The translations under genes were made by a program, and so were the position numbers. A DNA stretch of 64,000 bases. Source: Lachnospiraceae bacterium. Lineage in GTDB: Bacteria; Bacillota; Clostridia; Lachnospirales; Lachnospiraceae. Below are positions 34,314 through 43,436 of the stretch, one piece after another (within the stretch, counting starts at the first letter, position 1; each line of letters begins with the position of its first letter). The notes under the pieces are model-generated. The model worked only from the letters and a program-made list of their open reading frames with translations, made no database searches and was not told the DNA's origin. The DNA lies in the NCBI GenBank assembly GCA_910574715.1, contig CAJTCH010000005.1:62001-126000 (forward strand), in the 5' to 3' direction.

Positions 34314-35354
34314 CTAAGCATTCCTCTCTTTCAAAAGAAAAACAGAAAAGACAGAACCTTTCCCCACTTCCGATGCAACTTTTATGTAACCGCCCTGCAT
34401 CGTAATAATCTCCCGCGCCAGATACAAACCGATACCAACCCCCGGGGTATCATGCACGTCATTTTCCCTGTAAAAACGTTTGAAAATCGCTCCATGCAGA
34501 TTTTCCGGTATTCCCTTTCCGGTATCTGCAATATCAATTTTCAGATATAATTCCTGACTTTCAACATGGATATCTATCCTGCCTCCCTCCGGCGAATATT
34601 TCACAGCATTATCCAGAATATTAAACAATGCCTCTCCCGTCCACTTCCGGTCATGATAGGCCTTTAAATTGGCGGGACAATCCACAGAGACTTCCATCTG
34701 CTTTTTTTCCGCATGAAACAGGATGCTCCCAAGAGCCGACGCCAGCGTATCATAAACAGGCTGCACTTTCTTCTCCAGAGAGATGATGCCTGTCTCTAAT
34801 CGGGAAGTCTTTATCATTGCCTGCATCAGGAAATCCAGTTTGTCAAGCTCAGTCCCGCAGTCCATCAGGAATCTGGTTCGTCTTTCCTCTGACATAGGCT
34901 CTTCAAGCATTGTTATATTTACCATCTTAAGATTTGTGATGGGCGTCTTAACCTGATGAGAGATATCAGAAATCAACTCCTTAAGCTTAGACCTTTCCTT
35001 TGCAATGCTGTCGCGGTTTTTCAGCATTATTTCATAAAGCCTTACCACCCTGTGATTAATCTTATAGAACAGGTTTTCCTCCAGCACGCTCTCAAGCAGA
35101 GTTGTCTCTCCCTCTGCCATCCGGTCTAACTGCTGGCAAAGGGTATCTGAGAATAAAAGAAGCTTCTGGCGGATCAGTGCGATAAACAAAGCCCCGCAGA
35201 CAAGCACAAGAAAAATGTAAAGAAGGCCCAATAGAAGCACTTCGGCCTGCCCTGTCAGCAGATAAAAGCCTGCAAGCACACCGGCAGAAAGTGTACAGAA
35301 AATACCCAGGAGCGCCGCACAGGCTTTATTTACAGAAACGTTTATTGCGTTCAT
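34314..35354 (-). CDS. Sensor histidine kinase (module 1)
   Basis: A 346-residue membrane kinase. Two N-terminal helices (about residues 10-60) with almost no outer loop between them indicate an intramembrane-sensing type, as in kinases that sense through their ABC transporter. The H-box is ISDISHQVKTPITNL; later N, G1 (DTGKGIP) and F boxes and G2 (GVGIGLYLAREI) are intact. ATG 35354 overlaps the TGA of the regulator gene (ATGA). It presumably phosphorylates that regulator. Confidence 0.93.
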   Translation of the reverse strand: MNAINVSVNKACAALLGIFCTLSAGVLAGFYLLTGQAEVLLLGLLYIFLVLVCGALFIALIRQKLLLFSDTLCQQLDRMAEGETTLLESVLEENLFYKINHRVVRLYEIMLKNRDSIAKERSKLKELISDISHQVKTPITNLKMVNITMLEEPMSEERRTRFLMDCGTELDKLDFLMQAMIKTSRLETGIISLEKKVQPVYDTLASALGSILFHAEKKQMEVSVDCPANLKAYHDRKWTGEALFNILDNAVKYSPEGGRIDIHVESQELYLKIDIADTGKGIPENLHGAIFKRFYRENDVHDTPGVGIGLYLAREIITMQGGYIKVASEVGKGSVFSVFLLKERNA

Positions 35355-36034
35355 TTCATTCGGCCCCCAATCCACATATATCCCATGCCATAAACGGTTT
35401 TAATATATTGAGATCCATCGCGCTCTATCTTGTTGCGGATACGGCTTATGGCAACCGTAAGGGCATGCTCATCTACAAAATTACGTTCGCAGTCCCACAG
35501 TTTTTCCAGAAGTATCTGACGGGTCAGGACAGTCTGCGGGTTCTGTATCAGTACCTTCAAAAGGCGGTATTCCATGGAAGTAAAATTAATCGGTTCTCCT
35601 GAGAAGGCTGCCGTCATCTCAGAGAAATGAACAGACAGATTCCCGTCGTCATAAGTATCCCCGCCGGTCTGCTTCTGTATCCGCGCAAGCAGAGCAGAAA
35701 CCTTTTTGCGGAATACACTGATATGAAATGGTTTTGTCACATAATCATCTGCCCCTAACTCATATCCTTTTAACATGTCGCTTTCCATATCATTTGCAGT
35801 CAGGAAGATTACAGCAGTATCCGGATACTTTTCTTTCAGCTTCTGGCATAATGCAAACCCGTTTCCATCCGGGAGATTGATATCCAAAACGGCCAGTTCA
35901 TATGTCTGTTCTTCACAGCATTGCTCTGCTTCTGCTTTTGTCTTCGCCGAATCTACCTTATAACCGCCCGCAGATAAATTATAGCAAAGCGTACTATTTA
36001 AAAGATGGTCATCTTCCACCACTAAAATCCTCAT
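35351..36034 (-). CDS. OmpR-family response regulator (module 1)
   Basis: A 227-residue regulator: receiver domain 1-115 with acceptor Asp51 (LAVLDINLPDGNG) and Lys in DDYVTKPF, then a winged-helix DNA-binding domain ending IKTVYGMGYMW. It is cotranscribed with its kinase. Candidate target repeats lie before its own gene (36097-36118) and before the ABC genes (34210-34273). Confidence 0.95.
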   Translation of the reverse strand: MRILVVEDDHLLNSTLCYNLSAGGYKVDSAKTKAEAEQCCEEQTYELAVLDINLPDGNGFALCQKLKEKYPDTAVIFLTANDMESDMLKGYELGADDYVTKPFHISVFRKKVSALLARIQKQTGGDTYDDGNLSVHFSEMTAAFSGEPINFTSMEYRLLKVLIQNPQTVLTRQILLEKLWDCERNFVDEHALTVAISRIRNKIERDGSQYIKTVYGMGYMWIGGRMK

Positions 36035-36079
36035 ATGTTCACCTTCCCTTACTATATTTTTCTCCTGATTATATCGGAT

Positions 36080-36118
36080 TATATAATATTATCACCCAAA
36101 TGTCACAGAAATCTCACA
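36080..36118 (-). promoter_or_regulatory. Response-regulator promoter with 11-bp tandem site
   Basis: CAAATGTCACA (36097-36107) is followed directly by GAAATCTCACA (36108-36118), the same 11-mer as at 34221 and 34263. A minus-strand TATAAT-like -10 (36080-36085) lies about 11 bases downstream, so this is probably an autoregulatory site of the OmpR-type regulator. Confidence 0.7.
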
Positions 36119-36257
36119 TGAGCCATGTTTATTTCGAAGCCGTCACAAATTCCTTATTTATTGTTCGACCATAAAAAGATTGTCTGTACTCTTGCGGAAT
36201 AGGTTATGAGATTTTAGGTAATTTTTTGGATAATACCCTTGAAGTGATAAAAAATGA

Positions 36258-36393
36258 GGAAGGTGTCTGCAGCAAATCTGCCGCGCGACGGCAAAAGAAA
36301 AAAGCCGCCGCGGCAATTACGCGAAGTTACTTTCCGAAGCCCTGCACAGTCTGTCGGACGAAAAACGGGAAACCGTACTGCTGTATTATTTGA
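36258..36393 (+). pseudogene. C-terminal relic of an RNA polymerase sigma factor
   Basis: A frame reads NYAKLLSEALHSLSDEKRET followed by VLLYYL, then runs into the end of the FtsX permease gene on the other strand. This is the region 4 start of small sigma-70-like factors (SLxxxxRxxxxLxYFL) but the HTH that should follow is missing. Upstream a Lys/Arg-rich stretch fits the region before. It points to a deletion that joined this relic to the permease gene. The rest of the gap 36119-36257 holds nothing recognised. Confidence 0.5.
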
Positions 36394-36405
36394 ATTACCG
36401 TCTTT

Positions 36406-38772
36406 TTACTCCCTGTTTATCGTATCCACCACCGTCATTTTCTTGATCTGCTTCACCGGCCCCATAATCGCCAGACATACGGAACCAAGCATAATGAACA
36501 CAATCACCAAAAGCTCCCATCCCGGAACGCTCCATTCATCTCCCCATCTGGAAGTCACAAGGTTTTGGAACAGAACCTTATTAAGCGGCAGCCCGATCAC
36601 ACATCCTAAAAGAACACCAAAGACCGTATAGGTCATTGTCTCACCCAATACCATCCTGTTTAACTGCCGCACAGTCATTCCAATCGCCCGCATCGCGCCA
36701 TACTCCCTCATCCGCGCCGACACGCTCATAGCAATATTATTGATGATATTAAAGAAACCAATCATAGCAATCACTGCCAAAAAACCATAGAGAAATACAG
36801 ACATCGAATAGCTTGCCCCTTTCGTTTCCTTGTTTCCGATCCGTTTGTCAGAAAATGCAACACTGCTGCCACATTCCTGTTCCATTACCTTGCGGATTTC
36901 CTGCACCTGTGAATCCGTTGCATCCCGATTAAGCTGTACATCAAGAACCGCATACCCGTCTTCCCCTGTCAGTTTCCGGAACAATTCTTCCGAGCAGACT
37001 GCCATTCTTGTCATACTGTCTGTAGTACTGTCCGCTCCATAACTATACGGAACATCTCCAAGGGTACCGACTATGGAAGTTTCTTTCTCCCCACCGCCTG
37101 CCGATACCGTGACATTGCTGCCTGCAGCAAATGTATTCCCTTCCCGATGTACGGAAAGCATACCTTTTCCATCTATCGCATCCTGCAGATTTCCCTCAAT
37201 CAGAGAATCCTTTGCCCACTCAAATTGCTGGTCATCATAAGAAATCACAATAAGAGTGCTCCCATCCCCTGGAATCGTAAACTCTGCATAACCCCTGCCA
37301 AATGCACGCTTCACGCCCGGATACTTTATGATTACTTCATCAAGCCCTGACGGAATCTGATTAGTATAATCTTCCTTATAAATATAAAGATCGGGAGCAG
37401 ACGCACGAAGCGGCGTAAGCGCATGATGCATAAAATCAATAGCTGTGCCAAATGCAAGGAACAGGATAATACTGAATGCAAAAGAACTTGTTACCAAAAG
37501 GAAATTCTTCTTACTTCCAGAAGCATGATGAACCCCCAACGCCATATCCACTTTAAAAATCCGTGTATTTGCCGTCCTTTTTACTGCCTGCACGGTTCCT
37601 GCATTTCCGGAAACTGCTGTTAACGGAGACACTTTCGCAGCACGCTTAGCCGGAGACCTTGCAGCCAGAAATACAGTAACGAATCCCACGATCATTCCGG
37701 CTGCGACCGCTATATAACTGACTCCGAACACCGGCAATCCTTCAAAAAGCCCCGGACTTAGACAACGCAGCATTCCACAAAGAACCCATACCATACAGAT
37801 CCCCGCAATAATGCCCGCTGGAATGGCCGTCCTGCACCAGCCAAGCGCTTCTCTTCGCACAAAACGGATCACTTGCTTTCCGGTTGCCCCAAGGCATCTC
37901 ATCATACCAAAGAATTCTGTCCGCCGTGCGATATTACTGTTCATACTTGCTGTAATCATAAAGATTCCTGCAATCACGACTAACGCCGCCAAAACTGCCG
38001 CCACAAAATATAGCTGCAGGATATAGGTATCCTGGCTCTGAAACATTAGCATAAGAACCTTTACATTCTGACGCACCTGTCCCTCTTCCATGCCAAACTG
38101 CGCGCTGATCTCACGGATTGCCTTCTGGATATTACAAAACTTCCGAAACTCTACATAATAAACCACTTCCTGTGCCGATTTTGTTTCTTCCGGCCGCAAT
38201 GCAGAAAATCCGTCCGTATTCAGATACATGCCAAACGCGTCATGTTCTGCCTCTAACGCCGTATCTTTCGTAATCCCGGTAATATGATACTGCTTCATCT
38301 CCCCCTGTGGAGTTGCCATGCTGACAGTATCTCCCACCTGCACGCCCAGCCGAGTCCTTGCACTCTCATTCAGAACTGCCTCTTCGGTATTTTCCGGAAA
38401 TGTTCCCTCCGTAAGCTTTGCTGCCGGAAACATTTCCAAAAGCTCTTTGTCAAACCCACAGACTGCCGTCTCGATTCCTTCAATCCGATAACCGTCTCGC
38501 AGATGATAATTCAGCACCCCATACCGCGCGATATGTTCCACCTCCGGCCGTGCTTTCAAAAGCGCTCCCTGTTCTTCATCCACCAAAAAACCTGCATGCC
38601 AGCTTCCATCACTCTTAACTGCCTGTATCATCTGGGAACGAATCTCCATATCCGCCATCCCAAAAATCACCGTGACCAGAAACACTGCCAGCACAATGCA
38701 GAGCCTGGTCATCCGGTTCTGTTTCTTATGCTGTTTCGCCGATATTTGTATCAAATCCAAATAATGCTTCAA
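36406..38772 (-). CDS. FtsX-type ABC permease, 788 residues (module 2)
   Basis: Same architecture as the module 1 permease: N-terminal helix, outer domain, three-helix FtsX unit (FFGMMRCLGATGKQVIRFVR), outer domain, C-terminal FtsX unit (REYGAMRAIGMTVRQLNRMV). The gene overlaps the ATPase gene by 4 bases. Its 3' end abuts the sigma-factor relic on the other strand, but the protein reaches the usual VVDTINRE end, so it looks complete. Confidence 0.9.
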   Translation of the reverse strand: MKHYLDLIQISAKQHKKQNRMTRLCIVLAVFLVTVIFGMADMEIRSQMIQAVKSDGSWHAGFLVDEEQGALLKARPEVEHIARYGVLNYHLRDGYRIEGIETAVCGFDKELLEMFPAAKLTEGTFPENTEEAVLNESARTRLGVQVGDTVSMATPQGEMKQYHITGITKDTALEAEHDAFGMYLNTDGFSALRPEETKSAQEVVYYVEFRKFCNIQKAIREISAQFGMEEGQVRQNVKVLMLMFQSQDTYILQLYFVAAVLAALVVIAGIFMITASMNSNIARRTEFFGMMRCLGATGKQVIRFVRREALGWCRTAIPAGIIAGICMVWVLCGMLRCLSPGLFEGLPVFGVSYIAVAAGMIVGFVTVFLAARSPAKRAAKVSPLTAVSGNAGTVQAVKRTANTRIFKVDMALGVHHASGSKKNFLLVTSSFAFSIILFLAFGTAIDFMHHALTPLRASAPDLYIYKEDYTNQIPSGLDEVIIKYPGVKRAFGRGYAEFTIPGDGSTLIVISYDDQQFEWAKDSLIEGNLQDAIDGKGMLSVHREGNTFAAGSNVTVSAGGGEKETSIVGTLGDVPYSYGADSTTDSMTRMAVCSEELFRKLTGEDGYAVLDVQLNRDATDSQVQEIRKVMEQECGSSVAFSDKRIGNKETKGASYSMSVFLYGFLAVIAMIGFFNIINNIAMSVSARMREYGAMRAIGMTVRQLNRMVLGETMTYTVFGVLLGCVIGLPLNKVLFQNLVTSRWGDEWSVPGWELLVIVFIMLGSVCLAIMGPVKQIKKMTVVDTINRE

Positions 38773-39452
38773 TCCGACACACCTCCCAGCTCAATAAGCT
38801 CACCGTCCGTAACCTGGAACACCCGGTCTGCCTGGGACGTCAGGTTCATATTATGGGTAATCATTAAAACAGTCTGCTGATAATGCCTTGACGCTTTGCA
38901 CAAAAGATCCATTACATCCTGGCTGCTCTGGGAATCCAGATTCCCGGTCGGCTCATCGGCAAGAACCAGCGCCGGTCTCATAATCAAAGCACGTCCTATG
39001 GCCACCCGCTGCTGCTGTCCGCCAGAAAGCTGTCCCGGCAAATGCTTCCGTCTGTTCGTAAGCCCCAGTACCTCTAAAATCTCATCCACCTGTTCCTGAT
39101 TCGGTTTCTTGTAATCTAACAGAAGCGGGAAGATAATGTTCTGCTCTACATCAAGCTCTGGAATCAGATGAAAGGACTGAAAAATAAACCCGATATTCTG
39201 TCTGCGGAAGACTGTTCGTTCATTTTCCCCCATCGCAAATATGTTTCTGCCATTTAAAAATACACTCCCGGAGTTTGCCTCATCCAACCCGCCAATACAA
39301 TTCAGAAGCGTGCTCTTCCCAGAACCGGATGCTCCGACGACCGCTCCGAATTCTCCTCTCTGCATGGATAAAGAAACATTCTTTAACGCATCTACACGGG
39401 CCTCTCCGCTTCCATAAACCTTACACAGATTCTCTACTTTTAATATTTCCAT
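38769..39452 (-). CDS. ABC ATPase, MacB/LolD type (module 2)
   Basis: A 227-residue ATPase with Walker [15 protein letters not shown]-loop IFQSFHLIP, signature [16 protein letters not shown] and Walker [18 protein letters not shown] 39452 is used rather than a TTG at 39473, because AGGGGA precedes it. It pairs with the FtsX permease overlapping downstream. It follows the kinase gene after an 86-base gap containing a hairpin. Confidence 0.94.
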   Translation of the reverse strand: MEILKVENLCKVYGSGEARVDALKNVSLSMQRGEFGAVVGASGSGKSTLLNCIGGLDEANSGSVFLNGRNIFAMGENERTVFRRQNIGFIFQSFHLIPELDVEQNIIFPLLLDYKKPNQEQVDEILEVLGLTNRRKHLPGQLSGGQQQRVAIGRALIMRPALVLADEPTGNLDSQSSQDVMDLLCKASRHYQQTVLMITHNMNLTSQADRVFQVTDGELIELGGVSD

Positions 39453-39474
39453 ACAATCCCCTGCCTTTCTCAAC

Positions 39475-39506
39475 TATTCTTTTTTGGATGTACAAAAAAA
39501 GAATAG
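39475..39506. repeat. Hairpin between kinase and ATPase genes of module 2
   Basis: CTATTCTTTTTT and AAAAAAGAATAG pair around a short loop containing GGATGTAC. A second small dyad, CATTC-CGGT-GAATG, lies about 15 bases further toward the kinase. The first may be an attenuator; the second could be an operator of the ATPase-permease pair. Confidence 0.5.
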
Positions 39507-39538
39507 CATCTTGACCTTACATTCCGGTGAATGGAAAC

Positions 39539-40777
39539 TTACAGATTAGTAAGAAAGGTCAGCCAGAATACACTCCCCTCTCCGGGCCTGCTCTCCACAG
39601 ACAGATTCCCACCCTGACCTTCTACAATTGATTTCGCCAGGGAAAGCCCAAGCCCTGTCCCCTGCCGGTCACTGGAAGACCGGCTTCGATAAAACTGTTT
39701 AAAAATATGATGGATGTCTTCCTGCGCAATGCCTGACCCGTTATCTTCTACTGTCATGCGAAAAACTGCAGGGGTTCTTTTCCACGATACACGGATAACA
39801 TCTCCTGTTTCCGTGTGATCGAGCGCATTTTTTATAAGATTCCCAACCGCCTCTTTCGTCCACTCCTGATCGCAGATCAGTCTCTCCTCTGGCCTGCCGT
39901 CTATCAAAATCTCTTTTCCCTCCTGCTTCGCGCGTTCCAGCAGATCATTCACTGCCTGCCCTGCGACTTCTGCAGCAAAACACTCCCGTTTTTCAAAAAC
40001 TATATTCCCAGTATCCAGACGCGCCATTTTTAAAAGAGATTGTATTAACCGCTCCATCCGTTCCAGAGATTTCATGGATTTCTGAGAAAAAATCTTCACC
40101 GTTTCTTCATTCTCCGGCTCATCTTTAATGATCTCCATATACATATTTAGAGCTGCAAGAGGCGTTTTCAGCTGATGTGAAATATTCGATATCATATCTC
40201 TTAAAAACATCTTTGCTTTGTGTTCCATCTCACTCTTTGCCTGCAGCGACATAGCAAGCTGTTCAATACTGCCAAACAACTGGAAAATTGCCCCTGTTTC
40301 TCCTGCGGGCAGATGGTTTTCAAACCGGTTCTGGTCATACTCTGCAATCACCGTTTCAATACTCTCATACATCTGCTCTCTTCTTCGCAAAAACAATCCC
40401 GTACCGCCCAAAACCATAATCGCAAAAACCAGACCTACTGAAAGCAGCGCTACGATCCGCCAAATATACGTTTGCTCTACAAGCAGCAGTAAATAACTCT
40501 GCGTATGTTCTGTATGTCCGATGGTTTCCAATAGTTGTTTCCCTTCTTCCGCTACCTCCACATGATTCCATGCAGAGGCTACCAGCGCAGGTGAAACTTC
40601 CTGTTCCAACAGATAGGAAACTGCCGCAAGCTCGCGTTTTATAAGAATTCTTCTGATATCCTGTGCCTGAAAAATGCCGCAGATTCCCAAAACGCAGATC
40701 TGCAGCAAACAAATCACTATAAGAAACAGGTAAAACCTTCGTGTCTGCTTTTCATATAGAAATTTCAAACTTCTCAC
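39539..40777 (-). CDS. Sensor histidine kinase (module 2)
   Basis: A 412-residue kinase from GTG 40777. Two membrane segments (FYLFLIVICLLQICVLGICG; IVALLSVGLVFAIMVLGGTG) flank an outer domain of about 75 residues; a HAMP-like linker, H-box ISNISHQLKTPLAAL, and intact N, G1 (DNGSGIA) and G2 (GTGLGLSLAKSIV) boxes follow. The cognate regulator gene immediately upstream survives only as a C-terminal tail, so this kinase appears orphaned unless it uses another regulator such as module 1's. Confidence 0.92.
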   Translation of the reverse strand: MRSLKFLYEKQTRRFYLFLIVICLLQICVLGICGIFQAQDIRRILIKRELAAVSYLLEQEVSPALVASAWNHVEVAEEGKQLLETIGHTEHTQSYLLLLVEQTYIWRIVALLSVGLVFAIMVLGGTGLFLRRREQMYESIETVIAEYDQNRFENHLPAGETGAIFQLFGSIEQLAMSLQAKSEMEHKAKMFLRDMISNISHQLKTPLAALNMYMEIIKDEPENEETVKIFSQKSMKSLERMERLIQSLLKMARLDTGNIVFEKRECFAAEVAGQAVNDLLERAKQEGKEILIDGRPEERLICDQEWTKEAVGNLIKNALDHTETGDVIRVSWKRTPAVFRMTVEDNGSGIAQEDIHHIFKQFYRSRSSSDRQGTGLGLSLAKSIVEGQGGNLSVESRPGEGSVFWLTFLTNL

Positions 40778-40888
40778 TCCTCCCGCTGGTATCCGAATCC
40801 CCGGACCGTTTTCAGATGTTCCGGCCGAGACAGGTTCTTCTCCAGTTTTTCACGCACACGGCGTATATTATTCGCATAATAACTCTGT
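40774..40888 (-). pseudogene. C-terminal tail of a truncated response regulator
   Basis: The minus strand reads ANNIRRVREKLEKNLSRPEH followed by LKTVRGFGYQREE and TGA, the end of an OmpR-family DNA-binding domain (recognition helix and TVRGxGY wing). Upstream the frame meets a stop and then sequence of the BlaR1 relic. Receiver domain and most of the HTH are lost. Its TGA overlaps the GTG of the kinase gene, the normal regulator-kinase coupling. Confidence 0.8.
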
Positions 40889-40897
40889 TAAAATATA

Positions 40898-41613
40898 TTA
40901 TACATTATTTTTATGGTGCTGTACGTTGCTTTCCGACTCTGCAAATCTTCCTATGTCCCCGGTCTCCTTAACCCCAATCCTCTTCGCCGCCTGCTCCCTG
41001 TCACAGCCAAATCTGCGCTCTTCCTGCCCTTCAGGATAAGTCCACTCAACTCTGTCCGCATTCTCTGTCAGGCACAAAAGCAGAATTGCCTTCTTCTCCA
41101 TCTGCCAGTGAAAGCTTTTCTTGTCCTGCGGCCGTTCCTCATAATGGATCGTAAGCACATAAGGCTCTTCTTCTGCCTGAAACTCTATCGACCGTTTCAT
41201 ATCAGGAAATATGCCTATACATTCCATCAGTTTTCCAACAGGCATCTCCTATATGTGGATTTTTAGCCTCATATAACGATCTGGCATAAGAAGATACCGC
41301 ATATACTGCTCTTAGTTCTTCTACGCTTTTTTCGGAAAATACGAGATAATACAGAATCTCCCCCATATTTTCCTCCAACGCGCGTTGTTTCGTCTCTGCA
41401 TCCATAAATTCCTGACAGAATGGTCTTCCAAATTCACTCTGTCCTTGAGTATGGGCAGATCAGCCGAAATGCAACAATAACCCACAGATAATATGAAAAT
41501 CTTCTAGGCATCTTCTTCATAATCATCCTTGCCAGCAATACCAACGCAATTACAAATACGGCAGTCAGCGACATATTGCAAACTGCTAAAAATACTCTGC
41601 ATATTCCGTTCAT
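40898..41613 (-). pseudogene. Second BlaR1-type (M56) gene, decayed
   Basis: From ATG 41613 the minus strand encodes MNGICRVFLAVCNMSLTAVF and further helices ending in FRLICPYS, the start of an M56/BlaR1 protein. The protease core is missing. Next comes MDAETKQRALEENMGEILYY (41405) and, after a frameshift near 41230, GKLMECIGIFPDMKRSIEFQ and AEEEPYVLTIHYEERP, which resemble the extracellular C-terminal domain often found on M56 proteins (DUF4825-like). So an internal deletion and frameshift have destroyed the gene. It follows a BlaI gene. Confidence 0.65.
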
Positions 41614-41625
41614 ATCTCATCCTCC

Positions 41626-41991
41626 TCAGGAATGTTCCCTGTGCGAATCGATCATCGCCTTAATCTCCTTCGCCTCTCTCTCCGAAATCTTCCGGTTCCC
41701 CAAAAAAGCTGCCACAAACTTCGGGAGGGATCCCTCAAATGTCCTATTCATAAAGTAATCGGTTTCCGCCGCCTGGCATTCCTCTTTCAGAACCAGCGCC
41801 GTCACAAGAGCCGTATCATTCCTTAAGAACCCCCTCTTTTCCAGCTTCTTAATCACCGTATACGTTGTAGATTTCTTCCATCCCAGCTGTTCTTGGGCGA
41901 CCCTTACCAAATCGCCGCTGCGCACAGGGGATAATTCCCATACAAGACACATAAAGCGATATTCACTGTCACATAATCTTAAGTCTTCCAT
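41626..41991 (-). CDS. BlaI/MecI-family repressor (second copy)
   Basis: A 121-residue winged-helix repressor: CDSEYRFMCLVWELSPVRSG, LGWKKSTTYTVIKKLEKRGF and a C-terminal dimer region (FEGSLPKFVAAFLG, ISEREAKEIKAMID). The partner M56 sensor gene downstream is broken, so the repressor may now act without its inactivator. A perfect 23-bp inverted repeat covers its promoter. Confidence 0.9.
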   Translation of the reverse strand: MEDLRLCDSEYRFMCLVWELSPVRSGDLVRVAQEQLGWKKSTTYTVIKKLEKRGFLRNDTALVTALVLKEECQAAETDYFMNRTFEGSLPKFVAAFLGNRKISEREAKEIKAMIDSHREHS

Positions 41992-42023
41992 ATCTCATCT
42001 CTCCCTACTTAATTCTCATATAT

Positions 42024-42085
42024 CAAATCAGGTCTACTAATATAGATCACATAATTAGTCTATATTAGTAGACCTGATTTGTCAA
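42024..42085 (-). promoter_or_regulatory. Promoter with perfect 23-bp inverted-repeat operator
   Basis: Arms at 42024-42046 and 42059-42081 are exact complements (each contains GGTCTACTAATATAGA or its complement) around a 12-base centre. On the minus strand TTGACA (42080-42085), 17-bp spacer and TAGACT (42057-42062) form the promoter, so the right arm fills the spacer. It is the likely operator of the second BlaI protein and differs from the TTAC-N4-GTAA sites. Confidence 0.85.
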
Positions 42086-42099
42086 GTTATTTTCTTTTA

Positions 42100-42390
42100 A
42101 CAGAATTTTTGTCGCTGAATCATGGCTGATACTTCCGCTTCCGGTTAGAATCTTTCTGCTGCCCGAAGTCAAAATCGTAGCATTGATTTCAGCTAAATCG
42201 AAATAACCAGAAACAAGATTATTGAGTATCTTCAACTCATCTTCTTTCAGAGAATTCCCCTTTCATAAATCACTTCTGCAGAGAATTGCCCCAGATACGG
42301 AACTGGGTACCACGGATTGATTTGACACAGTAGCCTACTGAAATAATGACATCCAGATTCTGCAGCCACCATGTTCTGAACATGATATTA
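42100..42390 (-). pseudogene. RhuM-family (virulence RhuM-like) gene relic
   Basis: On the minus strand the sequence reads WWLQNLDVIISVGYCVKSIR followed by GTQFRIWGNSLQ and a stop, the conserved start of the RhuM core (LDxIISVGYRVxSxRGTQFRIWA). Further on, in another frame, ILNNLVSGYFDLAEINA and SGSISHDSATKIL match the kind of C-terminus seen in that family. Stops and frame changes show it is dead. The remaining 42391-42569 carries only the leader of the sigma gene. Confidence 0.6.
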
Positions 42391-42569
42391 TCGGAGAAGA
42401 AGGTTATAAGTGAGAAAGGTTAATTAGCCCTGTATAGACAATGCTTGAACCAACTTGTTCGAATAACTATACTTAATATAAGGATTTGCAGCTGAATCAG
42501 AATAAAAAATAATTATTTTTTGTCACACAGATAAGGAAGCGCTGTCTAATTAAGTAGGAGGTAAAATCT

Positions 42570-43421
42570 ATGAAGAAAAAAACGAATGAAGAATTACAGG
42601 CTTTGGTCAATAAAGCTACAGCAGGGGATAAAAAAGCCCTTGAAACGCTTGTCGCAAGTGTGCAGGACATTGTGTTCAATTTATCCCTGCGGATGCTCGG
42701 TACATTCGCAGATGCAGAGGATGCCACGCAGGATATCCTGCTGAAAATGATTACTCATCTATCGTCTTTTAGAGGCGACAGCTCATTTACAACATGGGTA
42801 TTTTCCATCGCTGCTAATCATCTGAAAAACTACAAAAAGCATATGTTTGCCCGCTATCCGCTGAGCTTCGAGTATTACGGGGATGACATAGAAAACGGAA
42901 AAATACAGGATGTGCCGGATTTAACGCAGAATGTAGAAAAGGATGTTCTGGCAGAGGAACTGAAAATGTCCTGTACCAACGTGATGCTGCAATGTCTTGA
43001 TATGGAAAGCAGATGTATTTTCATATTGGGTACGATGTTTAAGATTGACAGTCGTATTGCAGGGGATATTTTGGAAATGACCCCAGAGGCTTTCCGTCAG
43101 CGACTTTCCCGAATACGCAGAAAAATGGCAGATTTTCTTGGACAGTATTGTGGAGAATATGGCGGCGGCAGATGCAAATGTAAAGACAGAGTGAACTATG
43201 CGATACAGAGTCATCGGATAAACCCGCTGCAGTTAGATTATACAGCAGCTACGGAAATTTCCATTCAAACTATGCTTGATGTTAAAAATGCTATGGAAGA
43301 TATTGACGATTTATCACAGGATTTCTCTTTCTGTAAGCCCTACCAATCTCCCGAACGCACGAAACATCTGATACAGGAATTTTTAGATTCCACACAGTTT
43401 TCCATTATCCAAAATTCGTAA
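42570..43421 (+). CDS. RNA polymerase sigma-70-like (ECF-type) factor
   Basis: A 283-residue sigma factor. Region 2 is LVASVQDIVFNLSLRMLGTF followed by ADAEDATQDILLKMITHL and TWVFSIAANHLKNY; region 4 is LEMTPEAFRQRLSRIRRKMA. A Cys-rich stretch follows (CGEYGGGRCKCKDR), then ~90 extra residues, an extension seen in sigma factors that lack a separate anti-sigma. Ribosome site AGGAGG. It is followed after 15 bases by a DUF2461 gene, probably in the same transcript. Targets unknown. Confidence 0.88.
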   Translation: MKKKTNEELQALVNKATAGDKKALETLVASVQDIVFNLSLRMLGTFADAEDATQDILLKMITHLSSFRGDSSFTTWVFSIAANHLKNYKKHMFARYPLSFEYYGDDIENGKIQDVPDLTQNVEKDVLAEELKMSCTNVMLQCLDMESRCIFILGTMFKIDSRIAGDILEMTPEAFRQRLSRIRRKMADFLGQYCGEYGGGRCKCKDRVNYAIQSHRINPLQLDYTAATEISIQTMLDVKNAMEDIDDLSQDFSFCKPYQSPERTKHLIQEFLDSTQFSIIQNS

Positions 43422-43436
43422 AGGAGACGACAGATT

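Noticed and set aside
38284-38880. A 198-codon plus-strand frame opposite the module 2 permease and ATPase
   Set aside because: Antisense to FtsX and ABC coding sequence; Cys/His/Pro-rich composition typical of a reversed frame.
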